Shown: in pieces, positions 53,724-62,857 of the stretch
Layout of the letters: the number at the start of each line of letters is the position of its first letter
How positions within the stretch are numbered: position 1 is the stretch's first letter
DNA from: an uncultured Christensenellaceae bacterium
GTDB lineage: Bacteria > Bacillota > Clostridia > Christensenellales > Borkfalkiaceae
NCBI GenBank assembly: GCA_910586985.1
Contig: CAJUKK010000001.1
Span: 1 to 64,000 of the forward strand
Reading direction: 5' to 3'
DNA length: 64,000 bases
Program-made: the position numbers and the translations under genes
Notes under the pieces: model-generated
The model's input: the letters and a program-made list of their open reading frames with translations, nothing else
Databases searched by the model: none
Told to the model about the DNA's origin: nothing

Positions 53724-54722
53724 TTATGCGTTAATATTTTTTTGTTTTTCGTTTTCGAAGGGCGTATTGTAAAGCTCGTCTATGTTGAGCTTGAATACCG
53801 GCATACCGTCTTTGTCGAAGTTTACTTTCAGCACATGCGCGTGGCGATTATGGTCGTTGAGCGGATCGCCCGAAATCTTCTCATAATTACGGAAATGTAA
53901 AAGCGTGAGTGGTTCGTCCTCGTCGCCTCTTACAAAGCAATTGTGCCCGGGGCCGTATACCTTTAAGCTTTCGTCCGTTTCAAGAACGGGACGGTTAAGT
54001 TTATGCCATGAAATGGGATCGAGTAAATCGCTGTCTTCGTCGGCGTACGTCATGCCCATACAATAGCATGCGCCCGTAGCCGATGCGGAAAATGTACAAT
54101 ATATTTTTCCTTTGTTTTTAATGATTGCGGGTCCTTCGTTTACCCAGAATCCACCGTCGCGCTCCCAAGGGTAATCGGGCGTGGCTAAAAGAACTTGTAT
54201 TGTTCTGAGTTGCGTCGGCGTTTCAAGCTCCGCAATATACAGATTGGAAATGCCGCTTACCGTGCCGACTTTTTGCGCCCAAACGGTGTACCATGTTCCG
54301 CGGTGTTCGAAAACCGTCATGTCGAGCGAAAAATCGGTGAATGAATAGGGGTCGCCTTCCGCCGCTTGCATCATGCTGCCTTCTTCCCAGGCGTCCGTCA
54401 TCGGATCGTCGCCTTTACATATGAGCGCGTAGGGACGGATTTTCCAAATGTCAGGGCGTTCGCCTGCGGCAAAATAAATCACCCATTTTCCCATGATATA
54501 ATGAATTTCAGGCGCCCAGATATGCGCCGCCATGATACCCGAAAGATGTCTTGTCCAAACGGTGCGGGCGGGTGCGGTTGCGATCCCGTTGACAGTGTCC
54601 GCACAGCGGATTTCGATTCTGTCGTATTGCGGACAGGTAGCGGTAAAATAATATTTTCCGTTATGTTTGTACAGATAAGGATCGGCGCGTTGTAACGCCA
54701 ACGGTGAAAGATAAGTTGCCAT
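53724..54722 (-). CDS. GH43 family glycoside hydrolase
   Basis: A 332-aa five-bladed-propeller glycosidase without a signal peptide. The general base Asp is in LQRADPYLYKHNGKYYF, the pKa modulator region is FSLDMTVFEH, and the acid Glu is in FWVNEGPAIIKNKGKIY. GH43 enzymes act on arabinans and xylans; exact specificity is unknown. A GGGGGGAG site precedes the ATG. It could work with the GH51 enzyme on arabinose side chains. Confidence 0.88.
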   Translation of the reverse strand: MATYLSPLALQRADPYLYKHNGKYYFTATCPQYDRIEIRCADTVNGIATAPARTVWTRHLSGIMAAHIWAPEIHYIMGKWVIYFAAGERPDIWKIRPYALICKGDDPMTDAWEEGSMMQAAEGDPYSFTDFSLDMTVFEHRGTWYTVWAQKVGTVSGISNLYIAELETPTQLRTIQVLLATPDYPWERDGGFWVNEGPAIIKNKGKIYCTFSASATGACYCMGMTYADEDSDLLDPISWHKLNRPVLETDESLKVYGPGHNCFVRGDEDEPLTLLHFRNYEKISGDPLNDHNRHAHVLKVNFDKDGMPVFKLNIDELYNTPFENEKQKNINA

Positions 54723-54799
54723 ATAAAATCACTCCCCCCGAAAAGTAAATTTACCAATACTTTCCAGCTGTTTTATTTTACTATATTCCGTCCTTAAAG

Positions 54800-57421
54800 T
54801 CAAGGGCGATTTTCCGATTTTTTATTTTTTCGACGAATGGGACGAAGAAAAAAGTAGTTTCCCACGATAAGAACGCCGACCACGGTTAAAATCACGATAA
54901 GCGCGATGCGGAGCGCGTTGTTTGCGGGCGTCTCTAAATCATCGTCCGTAACGTGAGCATAATAGTCAACGCCGTCTTTCGTGTATTTTGCGGTATATCC
55001 GTCTTCCGCTTGATAGACGGCAATTTGCGTGCGTTCGGTAAGTGTTACCGTCGTTCCGTCTTCCGATACGAACAATGCGCCTTCGTTTCTTTCTTTTAAA
55101 TATGCAAGGCGGTAATCGTCCGTATTGCCGACGGGCGCGGCATGCGTGAGATAAGAGAGAGGAACATACCCTTCGCAGACGGTATCGCCTGCCGCATAAC
55201 GCACGAGCGCGTATTCGTAATCTGCCGTTTCACCCGAAGAGACAATTCCCAGTACGGAAATTTTATTGAGGCGATTCAACCGATCGCCGCGGAGCGCGGG
55301 AACAAGACAGGGGAAAAGGGAAAGAGATACGTCGCTTGAAAGGTATGCCGAGCTGCTGCTGTCTTCCCAATATTCCTCGCGCGGAACTTCCGTTACGTAA
55401 CCTTCCGTTAAAAACAAATTCGCCGTATATTTATGATCTTTACCGAATAGTGCGACGAGGGAATATTTCTCCGTAGTCGTAAGCAATATTCCGCGTTGTG
55501 TTTCCGGCATGCGGTAATAGTGTGAATAGGGGAAATAGTCGCTTTCTTCCGTTTTTAGAAGATCAAGATCGGTGCGGATAGCAATTGAATTTTCTTTTAC
55601 GGATACGAGCGTAAGGCTTGTTTGCGGCGCAAAAACCCGTTTTGCCGCATCTTCCGTAAGAATCGTATCGAGGGTAGGAAAAACGATTGCGTTTGTTTTT
55701 ACAATAAAATCCCCGTATGTGAAGTAAACGGTGTTATCCTCAAAACCGAGCGCAAACGATGCGGGAACGGTTTTGCCTGCCGCAAACACGCTTTCTTCCG
55801 CTTTTATCATGGCGCAAAGTTCACCGTTTTTATACATGTTATTACCCGATAGGCAATAAACGTTTCCTTCGAAATCTGCCCGCGGAGAATAAAAATCATT
55901 TGGCAGCATATATTCGGCGCGGTCTCCGATCAATACGTTTTCGTCGAGGAAACTTTCTTCGGTATAGCGGTAAACGGCACCGTCGGCGCGGACAACGTAC
56001 AGATTGCCGTAGAGATCGGCGACGAGCGCGCAGGGCGCGGAAGATTCCGTCCGGTCTCGCGTGCAGATGGACGCGGGATCGAAGTCGTTGCTTGCAAGTC
56101 CGTAACCGAAACCTTTTGTGACAAAATAGCATTTTCCGTACACGCATGCAAGTCCCGAAACGGCGTTCCGCGGCATGCATTGCGTTGTCAGTTGATATTC
56201 GCCCGACTCGTTTTCGGTATATACTAACACCTGATTTTCAAAAGAAACGGCAATGATTTCCCCGTCGGTTGCAATATATTCGGGTGCGTAGTCTTCTTCG
56301 CCGATTTTGCAGGGAATGACAGAATAACTTTTTTGTAAAGTATCGTAAATGCTGATGCGGTTATTTGCTCTGTCTGCCGTGACGACAATATTTTTGGCGC
56401 GCACCGTTTCGGTTGCGCCGTTTAAACGGTTTACAGACTCCGAAGAGGAGGTGATTTCATATCCCGTTTCTTCCGCTTTTCCGTCGGATACGATAAGTTT
56501 TTTCACCGAACGGTCTCTGACGCAATAGAGCGCGTCCTGAAAGGCGGTCAGCGCCACGTAACCTTCGCCCTTGGATAATAAAACGCTGTGTCCCGCAAGG
56601 TCTGTCTGATATAGTCCGCTCGATTCGGGCACGTCCTTTACGGTATAATAAAAACTGTCGCCGAGAACGGCGAGAGAGGAGAGTCCGCTGACCGATGACG
56701 TACTGTCGAGCGTACGATCGTAGAGCGGACGGTAACCGCCGTTCTGGTAAGTGTAAGCCGTTACGTAAGTGTTTACCGCGCAATAGAGCGTATCTCCAAG
56801 ATAGGTCATAGAAGGGGTGAGCGCAGTGTTGAGCGTATCGACCTTGCGCCCTGCGCTCAAAGATACGTTGTCAAGCGGGATGGCGTAAAGCGTTGTTTCG
56901 TTTCCGCTGACTGCGGCTGTAAAAACAGTGGTATCGGCAATGCAGAACGTGGAGCAGTTTTTGATTTCCGTTTCTTCCGGCGATAGCTTACTTTGAGAGA
57001 GGTCTTCAAACGAAATCCGGTAGAACGAGAGATCGCGGTCGGAAAAATAAAGCGTTCCGCTTGCATCAAAACCGACTTTGGAAATCGCGCTGTCGTAGAT
57101 TCCGTCGGCATTTTCTTTGATATGTTCGTATTCCCGATAGACCGTTCCGTCGAATACGTATAATCGGTTGCCGTCGGCTACCGCAATATGATTCTCGTAA
57201 AATGCCACGTCCGCCGGCGTTTCAAGCGGCAGATACTGTTCGTACGAATCAGGCAGAAAGAGCGCGGACATCGATTTATCCACGGTTACAACTGTTTCGG
57301 TCTGTTCGGAATCGTCTGCGTCGTTCTCGTTTTCTGCCGATACTGCCAAAGGCGTAAAACAGATTGATTGTACGGTAAGACATGCCGCCAAAAATGCGAC
57401 TGCCGTTCTTTTGTGTTTCAT
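54800..57421 (-). CDS. large exported propeller-like protein with C-terminal membrane anchor
   Basis: About 873 aa. A signal peptide (MKHKRTAVAFLAACLTV... cleaved near VSAE) is followed by a long beta-rich part with repeated blade-like segments (LYVFDGTVYREYE, LYFSDRDLSFYRISFED), then SH3-like segments (about 770-840) and a membrane helix (ALRIALIVILTVVGVLIVGNY) with a basic tail. It is therefore anchored in the membrane and faces outward. I do not recognise a family. The ATG at 57421 starts the signal peptide, and TATAAT lies only seven bases upstream on the minus strand, so it is nearly leaderless. Confidence 0.75.
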   Translation of the reverse strand: MKHKRTAVAFLAACLTVQSICFTPLAVSAENENDADDSEQTETVVTVDKSMSALFLPDSYEQYLPLETPADVAFYENHIAVADGNRLYVFDGTVYREYEHIKENADGIYDSAISKVGFDASGTLYFSDRDLSFYRISFEDLSQSKLSPEETEIKNCSTFCIADTTVFTAAVSGNETTLYAIPLDNVSLSAGRKVDTLNTALTPSMTYLGDTLYCAVNTYVTAYTYQNGGYRPLYDRTLDSTSSVSGLSSLAVLGDSFYYTVKDVPESSGLYQTDLAGHSVLLSKGEGYVALTAFQDALYCVRDRSVKKLIVSDGKAEETGYEITSSSESVNRLNGATETVRAKNIVVTADRANNRISIYDTLQKSYSVIPCKIGEEDYAPEYIATDGEIIAVSFENQVLVYTENESGEYQLTTQCMPRNAVSGLACVYGKCYFVTKGFGYGLASNDFDPASICTRDRTESSAPCALVADLYGNLYVVRADGAVYRYTEESFLDENVLIGDRAEYMLPNDFYSPRADFEGNVYCLSGNNMYKNGELCAMIKAEESVFAAGKTVPASFALGFEDNTVYFTYGDFIVKTNAIVFPTLDTILTEDAAKRVFAPQTSLTLVSVKENSIAIRTDLDLLKTEESDYFPYSHYYRMPETQRGILLTTTEKYSLVALFGKDHKYTANLFLTEGYVTEVPREEYWEDSSSSAYLSSDVSLSLFPCLVPALRGDRLNRLNKISVLGIVSSGETADYEYALVRYAAGDTVCEGYVPLSYLTHAAPVGNTDDYRLAYLKERNEGALFVSEDGTTVTLTERTQIAVYQAEDGYTAKYTKDGVDYYAHVTDDDLETPANNALRIALIVILTVVGVLIVGNYFFLRPIRRKNKKSENRP

Positions 57422-57428
57422 GTGCATT

Positions 57429-57434
57429 ATTATA
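57429..57434 (-). promoter_or_regulatory. -10 box of the exported protein gene
   Basis: TATAAT on the minus strand with seven bases to the ATG. The -35 is unclear: TTGTCT is present but only 15 bp away. Confidence 0.5.
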
Positions 57435-57629
57435 ACACGCGCGCGCGTAAAAGACAAGCGTTCGCAAATTGTTTTGTTGGATTTTTCCTATGGCGCCTTG
57501 GGGACAAGTGTGGAAAATTCTACCAAAACAATTAAAAATTGTTGGCACATATGCCGTTATCTGTCATATTTCCATGCTATGATATAAATACAAACAAATG
57601 TTCGTATTTTTATTTAAGGATGGTAAAGT

Positions 57630-58316
57630 ATGTCTGAACTCGATTACGTAAAGGTATTATTATTCGCGTATCCGGGAATGGACGCGTTGGAACGCGCGGT
57701 TTCCGTGAGTGTGGAGAACAAAGCCGCGCTTTCTTTTAAAGATCGCTTACCGGCGTTGGAATCGGCGGAGCGGATTGTGGCTGAAATGGCAATTCGATCG
57801 CGGATTTCGCGTGCCAAAGGATTGTTGGACAGGGCGCTTGCCCATATGACGGCGGAAGAGCTTCTGCTTTTCGAATATAAGTATTTTCGCAGAAAGAAAA
57901 AACTTGCAGAGGCGGAGTGCGTTTTCGAAGGTTCGGAGCGCAGTTATTATCGCCGTCAACGGGAAACCCTTTCGAAATTTGCGCATATTCTTGCGCGTTT
58001 CGGTTACAGAGAAAAAGAATTTTTACACGATTTCGCCGAGTTTTCACCATATATGCGCATTTACGACGCGTTGAAATCAGGACGGGAAAGCACGATCGTA
58101 GCAAGAAGAAACCGCCGCAAGATCAATTTTATTTCCGCTCAAAAATCGGAGGTTTCGTCTTTATGCCGAACGTCGGAGCGTTTGCCGCGAAGGACAAAAG
58201 CGGCGATTCCCACGACTGCGACGCATAGAACGCATATGACGGTGATTTGTACCGCCGTGAGCGGAGACGAACCTGCGGGATCATTTTGCGGGGGAGGGGT
58301 TTCCGCGGAAGTTTGA
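57630..58316 (+). CDS. phage-type transcriptional regulator (ArpU/RinA-like)
   Basis: A frame of 228 aa. Residues about 75-135 (HMTAEELLLFEYKYFRRKKK... EGSERSYYRRQRETLSKFAHIL) resemble sigma-70 region-4-like late regulators of phages. The last about 60 residues overlap the convergent gene at 58139-58852 by 178 bp and look low-complexity, so the true end may be nearer residue 170. AAGGATGG precedes the ATG. It is the first gene on this strand before the head module, and may control it. Confidence 0.6.
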   Translation: MSELDYVKVLLFAYPGMDALERAVSVSVENKAALSFKDRLPALESAERIVAEMAIRSRISRAKGLLDRALAHMTAEELLLFEYKYFRRKKKLAEAECVFEGSERSYYRRQRETLSKFAHILARFGYREKEFLHDFAEFSPYMRIYDALKSGRESTIVARRNRRKINFISAQKSEVSSLCRTSERLPRRTKAAIPTTATHRTHMTVICTAVSGDEPAGSFCGGGVSAEV

Positions 58317-58852
58317 TCCAGATAGTCGGTATTCAGTTCGTAAGTAAGTTCTTCGGCGGCGGGTACGTATCCGAATTCGCCGTTGTTGTATACGTAATGA
58401 AAAAGAGAAGTTCCCGCACGGTAGCTGCCGTAATAGAGATAGGTGATTTCGACGCTGTCAAAGGCGCCCGTCCCGACGGTAGGAAGATTGCCTTCGATAG
58501 AATATCGTACGGTGACCTCCCGCCTGAGAAAAGGGCGTACGGGCGTAAAGTCTACAAAGGTGATCTCGGATTTTTTGCAATAACCCGTAATCTTACGGTA
58601 AGGGGCGGCGTCGTCGAGGTATTCGACGCGGCAGAAAGGTTCGCCCAGCGAGATGACTTTGACGTAATACGTATAGGGCAAAATAAACAGTCCGCTGTTT
58701 TCTTGCGGTTCGGAATAAAAATACACGTCGCGGCTGTCGGCAACGGCATATAGCTCGCTCGATTCGCCGTCCGCTTTTGCGGAAACAGTTGCGCTTACCG
58801 AGGACAGCGCAGCGACGACAAGAAAAATGATACTGATAATGATGCGTTTCAT
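58139..58852 (-). CDS. exported SH3-like protein with C-terminal membrane helix
   Basis: A 237-aa protein: signal peptide (about 1-25), SH3-like beta segments (SELYAVADSRDVYFYSEP, ITGYCKKSEITFVDF), a Pro-rich linker, and a membrane helix near 205-225 with a charged tail. The architecture matches that of the exported protein at 54800-57421. It lies between two phage-type genes on the other strand and its 5' end is only 44 bp from the terminase start. No ribosome site is visible. Function unknown. Confidence 0.75.
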   Translation of the reverse strand: MKRIIISIIFLVVAALSSVSATVSAKADGESSELYAVADSRDVYFYSEPQENSGLFILPYTYYVKVISLGEPFCRVEYLDDAAPYRKITGYCKKSEITFVDFTPVRPFLRREVTVRYSIEGNLPTVGTGAFDSVEITYLYYGSYRAGTSLFHYVYNNGEFGYVPAAEELTYELNTDYLDQTSAETPPPQNDPAGSSPLTAVQITVICVLCVAVVGIAAFVLRGKRSDVRHKDETSDF

Positions 58853-58896
58853 ATGGGATATCTTAGCAGACGAAAACGCGCGGAAAAAGGAAACGA

Positions 58897-60342
58897 TTGA
58901 CGAATATGAACGAAATAATCAATAAAATCATGGCAATCGAAACGGAACAGAACAAGCGGAGAGAACGGGATTTTCTCTCGAGATACAATACAGGAAAGAG
59001 ACATAAAAAACAAATTGCCTTCCATAAATCGAAAAAACGTAACCGATGGGTATTCGGCGGAAATCGTTCGGGAAAGACGGAGTGCGGCGCGGTGGAAGCA
59101 GTTTGGCTCGCGCTCGGGATTCACCCCTATAAAAAGAACAAACCGAACGTGTTCGGTTGGGTGGTGTCGCTGACGGCTCAGGTACAGCGCGACGTGGCGC
59201 AAAGGAAAATTCTGCATTATCTCCGCCCCGACCGCATTGCCGATATCGTAATGACAAATGGAAGAAAAGACAGTCCCGAAACGGGCGTTATCGATCAAAT
59301 TATTGTGAAAAACGCGTTTGGCGGTACATCCGTCATCGGTTTTAAAAGTTGTGATCAGGGCAGGGAACGATTTCAGGGTAGTTCGCTCGATTTTGTTTGG
59401 TTCGACGAGGAGCCTCCGAAGGAAATCTATGAGGAATGCCGTATGCGCGTCGTCGATAAACGCGGGGAAATATTCGGCACGATGACGCCGCTTAAAGGTT
59501 TGACTTTTCTTTATGACGAAATCTATCTCAACCGTAAAAATAATCCCGAGATATGGTACGAGTTTATGGAATGGGCGGACAATCCCTATCTTTCTAAAAA
59601 AGAAATCGCGCTCTTGGAAACAACAATGGACGAAACGGATTTGCAGTCCCGCCGTTACGGCAAGTTTTGTACACGGGAAGGACTCGTTTATCCCGAATTC
59701 GACGAAAGCGTACACGTTATCGATCCGTTTCCGTTGCCCGAAGCATGGCAGGACACGATCTCCATTGATCCCGGATTGAAAAATCCGCTTTCCGCACATT
59801 GGTATGCGGCGGATTTTGACGGGAACGTGTACGTTGTTGCCGAACACTTCGAGGCAGGGAGGGATATCGATCATCATGCAAAGGCGATCGATAGTATGAG
59901 CCGCAGACTTGGCTGGAAACGTAACGGGGACGGATCGCTCTCCGCGCTCATCGATTCGGCGGCGGGACAGCGGACGCTTGCTGCGGAAAAATCTGTTTCG
60001 GAGCTGTTCCGCGAGCGTGGGATTTGCGTGAATCCCAATGTGAACAAGCAACTGTTCAGCGGAATTGCATGCGTAAAAAGTTATCTGAGCCGCAAAAATC
60101 AAATGCCGAATCTCTATATATTCAAAGGCTGCGTCAACCTGATCCGAGAACTGAAAAGTTATTTTTGGGGGAGCGGCGACGTGCCTGTAAAGCGGGACGA
60201 TCATTGCCTAGACGAACTCAGATATTATCTGATGACCCGCCCTAAAAGCGTCCCGCCCGCGCCTGAAAAAAGCGTGATTGCGCGTGATAAAGACAGGCGC
60301 ATCCGCGCGTTGAAAAGGAGAGGAACGGATGGACGACGGTGA
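58897..60342 (+). CDS. phage terminase large subunit
   Basis: A 481-aa DNA-packaging motor. The ATPase part has Walker A GGNRSGKTE, Walker B DFVWFDEEPP and coupling motif GTMTPLKG; the RNase H-like nuclease has acidic residues in TISIDPGLKNP, ALIDSAAG and KRDDHCLDELRYY. A TTG at 58897 is well placed after AAAAAGG; an ATG at 58906 is the alternative. No small terminase gene is apparent upstream. Confidence 0.93.
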   Translation: MTNMNEIINKIMAIETEQNKRRERDFLSRYNTGKRHKKQIAFHKSKKRNRWVFGGNRSGKTECGAVEAVWLALGIHPYKKNKPNVFGWVVSLTAQVQRDVAQRKILHYLRPDRIADIVMTNGRKDSPETGVIDQIIVKNAFGGTSVIGFKSCDQGRERFQGSSLDFVWFDEEPPKEIYEECRMRVVDKRGEIFGTMTPLKGLTFLYDEIYLNRKNNPEIWYEFMEWADNPYLSKKEIALLETTMDETDLQSRRYGKFCTREGLVYPEFDESVHVIDPFPLPEAWQDTISIDPGLKNPLSAHWYAADFDGNVYVVAEHFEAGRDIDHHAKAIDSMSRRLGWKRNGDGSLSALIDSAAGQRTLAAEKSVSELFRERGICVNPNVNKQLFSGIACVKSYLSRKNQMPNLYIFKGCVNLIRELKSYFWGSGDVPVKRDDHCLDELRYYLMTRPKSVPPAPEKSVIARDKDRRIRALKRRGTDGRR

Positions 60343-60589
60343 ATTGAAAAAGGCGATTTTAAAGGTGGCGCTCGGCTTTTCAACGGAAGAGGTCACGGAA
60401 GAGTATGGAATGGAGAACGGCGCGCTCGTTCTTTTAAAAAGGCGGGAAACGCGTAAAGACGTACCTCCCGATTTAAAGGCGATGAAATTACTGATCGGGG
60501 AGACGGACGTTGCTGCGCTTTCGGACGAGGAACTCGAGCGCGAAAAGCAAAGATTATTGGCAGAATTGAAAGCAACATCGATCGATTGA
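60329..60589 (+). CDS. small phage protein, 86 aa
   Basis: A short acidic/helical protein (GFSTEEVTEEYGMENGALVLLKRR then ELEREKQRLLAELK), starting inside the terminase end after GGAGAGG. Such small genes lie between terminase and portal in many phages; I do not recognise it. Confidence 0.7.
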   Translation: MDDGELKKAILKVALGFSTEEVTEEYGMENGALVLLKRRETRKDVPPDLKAMKLLIGETDVAALSDEELEREKQRLLAELKATSID

Positions 60590-60633
60590 ACTAAATTTTC
60601 GGCCGATAAAGATAAAAATCATTTGGAGGAAGT

Positions 60634-62481
60634 ATGACCAAAAAAGACAAGTACGAAAGGGAAGGAGAAGAGCGGCGCAGGAAAAGACTCGTCCGAGCGA
60701 TTCAAGAGGATTTCGAGACGAGGCAAAATGCGCGGCGCAGTCTTGAAAGAGGCTGGCAGCTTAATATGAACTTTGTAAGCGGAAATCAGTATTGCGATAT
60801 TTCTCCGTCGGGAGAAATCGTCGAAGAGGATACGTCGTTTTATTGGCAGTCGCGCAGGGCGTTCAATCATATTGCGCCGACTGTTGATACGCGCGTGGCG
60901 CGTCTTGCAAAAGTGAGACCTCTTTTAAACGTGCGCGCCGCTTCGGACAGCGACGACGACGTTAAAACGGCTCGTTTGTGTTCCAACATATTAAAAACGG
61001 TCAAGAGTCGTATTGATCTTGACAGTATTATTGCCCGCGCCTCGCTCTGGTCGGAGACTTGCGGAACGGCGTTTTACAAAGTCGTATGGAATTACGACGA
61101 GGGACAGATTATCGGCACGGACGATTTGGGGCATACGGTGAGAGAAGGCGACGTGAACGTTGTTGCCCTTTCACCGTTTGAGATATACCCCGATACGTTG
61201 ACCGCCGAGGATATGAGCGGGATAAACAGTATTATTCATGCAAAGGCGGTTCCTGTTTCCGAAATAAAGGAGAAGTTCGGCGTGGAACTTGCAGGGCGGC
61301 GGATCGAACAGTTTTCCCTTGTTCCGTTTTCGGCGGCGAGCGGTTGGAAACGTCCTGCGGACGGAGAAGCACATCCCGTTCTGGACGCGCATGAAGTTTT
61401 GATCGAGCGGTATACCCGTCCGAACGGGGAATTTCCCAAGGGACGGCTTGAAATAGTTGCAGGCGATAAGTTGCTTTTCGAAGGGGATCTTCCCTATATC
61501 AACGGCGATCGGGGGGAACGGACGCTTCCGTTTATCCGTCAGACGAGTATTGCACTCGCCGGCGCGTTTTTCGGAACGTCAGTCGTAGACAGAATGATTC
61601 CGTTGCAACGCGCGTATAACGCCGTAAGAAACCGTAAACACGAATTTTTAAACCGGCTTTCTGCAGGCGTGATTGCGGTTGAGGACGGTTCGGTTGATGC
61701 GGAGGAACTTGCGGAGGACGGACTTTATCCCGGGAAAGTCCTTGTCTACCGTCAGGGGAGCGCGCAGCCGAGCTTTCTCGATTGCGGCAAGTTGCCTTCG
61801 GAATTTGCGGAAGAGGAAGAACGGATTGCAAACGAATTTATTCTCGTTTCGGGCATGAGCGAAATTTCGCGCAATTCCGCCAATCCGACTCACGTGACCT
61901 CCGCCGTCGGATTACAACTTCTCATCGATCAGGATACTAACCGTTTGACGATGAGCGTGGAAAGCGTGGAGCGCGCGATAAAGGAAGCAGGCAAACAGAT
62001 TCTGCACCTTTACAAACAGTTTGCCTCTGCGCGCCGCGTGTTGCGTATGACGGGGACGGGCGGGCATACCGAACTTTATTATTTCTCTTCAAGCGATATT
62101 TCGGCGGACGACGTGGAATTCGAAACGGGTTACGATAAAACGCCCGCGGAAAAACGGGAGGAAATTTTAAGCCTGTTTTCCCTCGGATTGCTTGCCGACG
62201 AAGAGGGGAAATTATCCGGCGAAACGAGAAGCAGAGTGCTTGAATCGCTGGGATACGGAACGCTTGACAGCGCGCGGGACGTATCGCATCTTCATCTTAA
62301 AAAGGCGGAGCGGGAAAACGTTCTGCTCAGGACGGGAGATGCGGAGGCGGATGAATATGACGACCATGCTTTACATATTGCCGAACATACGCGCGCTCTT
62401 CTTTCGGGCGGAGAGGAAACGCCGGCGGTGAAAGAACGCTATTTAAAACATATCCTAAGTCACCGTCGCAAAGGAGGTTAA
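60634..62481 (+). CDS. phage portal protein
   Basis: A 615-aa protein resembling P22-like portals, which form the DNA entry ring. Features include a charged N-terminus, FNHIAPTVDTRVARLAKVRP, SLWSETCGTAFYKVVWN, the central VVDRMIPLQRAYNAVRNRKHEF, and SRNSANPTHVTSAVGLQLL. GGAGG precedes the ATG. Confidence 0.88.
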   Translation: MTKKDKYEREGEERRRKRLVRAIQEDFETRQNARRSLERGWQLNMNFVSGNQYCDISPSGEIVEEDTSFYWQSRRAFNHIAPTVDTRVARLAKVRPLLNVRAASDSDDDVKTARLCSNILKTVKSRIDLDSIIARASLWSETCGTAFYKVVWNYDEGQIIGTDDLGHTVREGDVNVVALSPFEIYPDTLTAEDMSGINSIIHAKAVPVSEIKEKFGVELAGRRIEQFSLVPFSAASGWKRPADGEAHPVLDAHEVLIERYTRPNGEFPKGRLEIVAGDKLLFEGDLPYINGDRGERTLPFIRQTSIALAGAFFGTSVVDRMIPLQRAYNAVRNRKHEFLNRLSAGVIAVEDGSVDAEELAEDGLYPGKVLVYRQGSAQPSFLDCGKLPSEFAEEEERIANEFILVSGMSEISRNSANPTHVTSAVGLQLLIDQDTNRLTMSVESVERAIKEAGKQILHLYKQFASARRVLRMTGTGGHTELYYFSSSDISADDVEFETGYDKTPAEKREEILSLFSLGLLADEEGKLSGETRSRVLESLGYGTLDSARDVSHLHLKKAERENVLLRTGDAEADEYDDHALHIAEHTRALLSGGEETPAVKERYLKHILSHRRKGG

Positions 62482-62484
62482 TAA

Positions 62485-62844
62485 ATGGAAGATACAAAAC
62501 AGCAAACACAGACTCTGCTCGGTAAATTCGAAAATACGGAGGCGCTCGTTAAGGCGTACGAACAGCTCGAGGAAGAACTGTCCCGCCGCAATCAGACGAT
62601 CGAGCAATACGAAAACGCAGAGCGGGCGAGAAACGAGGAGAAGAAATCGCGCGAAGAACTTTACCGTGCGGCAAGCGGCGACGAAGAACTCAAAGCACGT
62701 ATACTCTCGGAATATCTCAAAGAGCACAAAGGTGTTCCGCTCATGACAACGAGCGGCACGGGCGTTACCGCGCCTCCCTTAAAGGCGCGTTCTTTCGACG
62801 AGGCGGGTAAACTCGCGCTCGGCTATTTTAAAACGAATAATTAA
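62485..62844 (+). CDS. scaffold-like phage protein
   Basis: A 119-aa protein with a long charged coiled coil (KAYEQLEEELSRRNQTIEQY and on) between portal and capsid genes, the usual place of a scaffolding protein. AAGGAGG precedes the ATG. The assignment is from position and composition. Confidence 0.65.
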   Translation: MEDTKQQTQTLLGKFENTEALVKAYEQLEEELSRRNQTIEQYENAERARNEEKKSREELYRAASGDEELKARILSEYLKEHKGVPLMTTSGTGVTAPPLKARSFDEAGKLALGYFKTNN

Positions 62845-62857
62845 TAAGGGGAAAATT

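Noticed and set aside
58849..60204. 451-codon minus-strand frame antisense to the terminase gene
   Set aside because: Shadow of a strongly supported terminase; the peptide has no recognisable domain.
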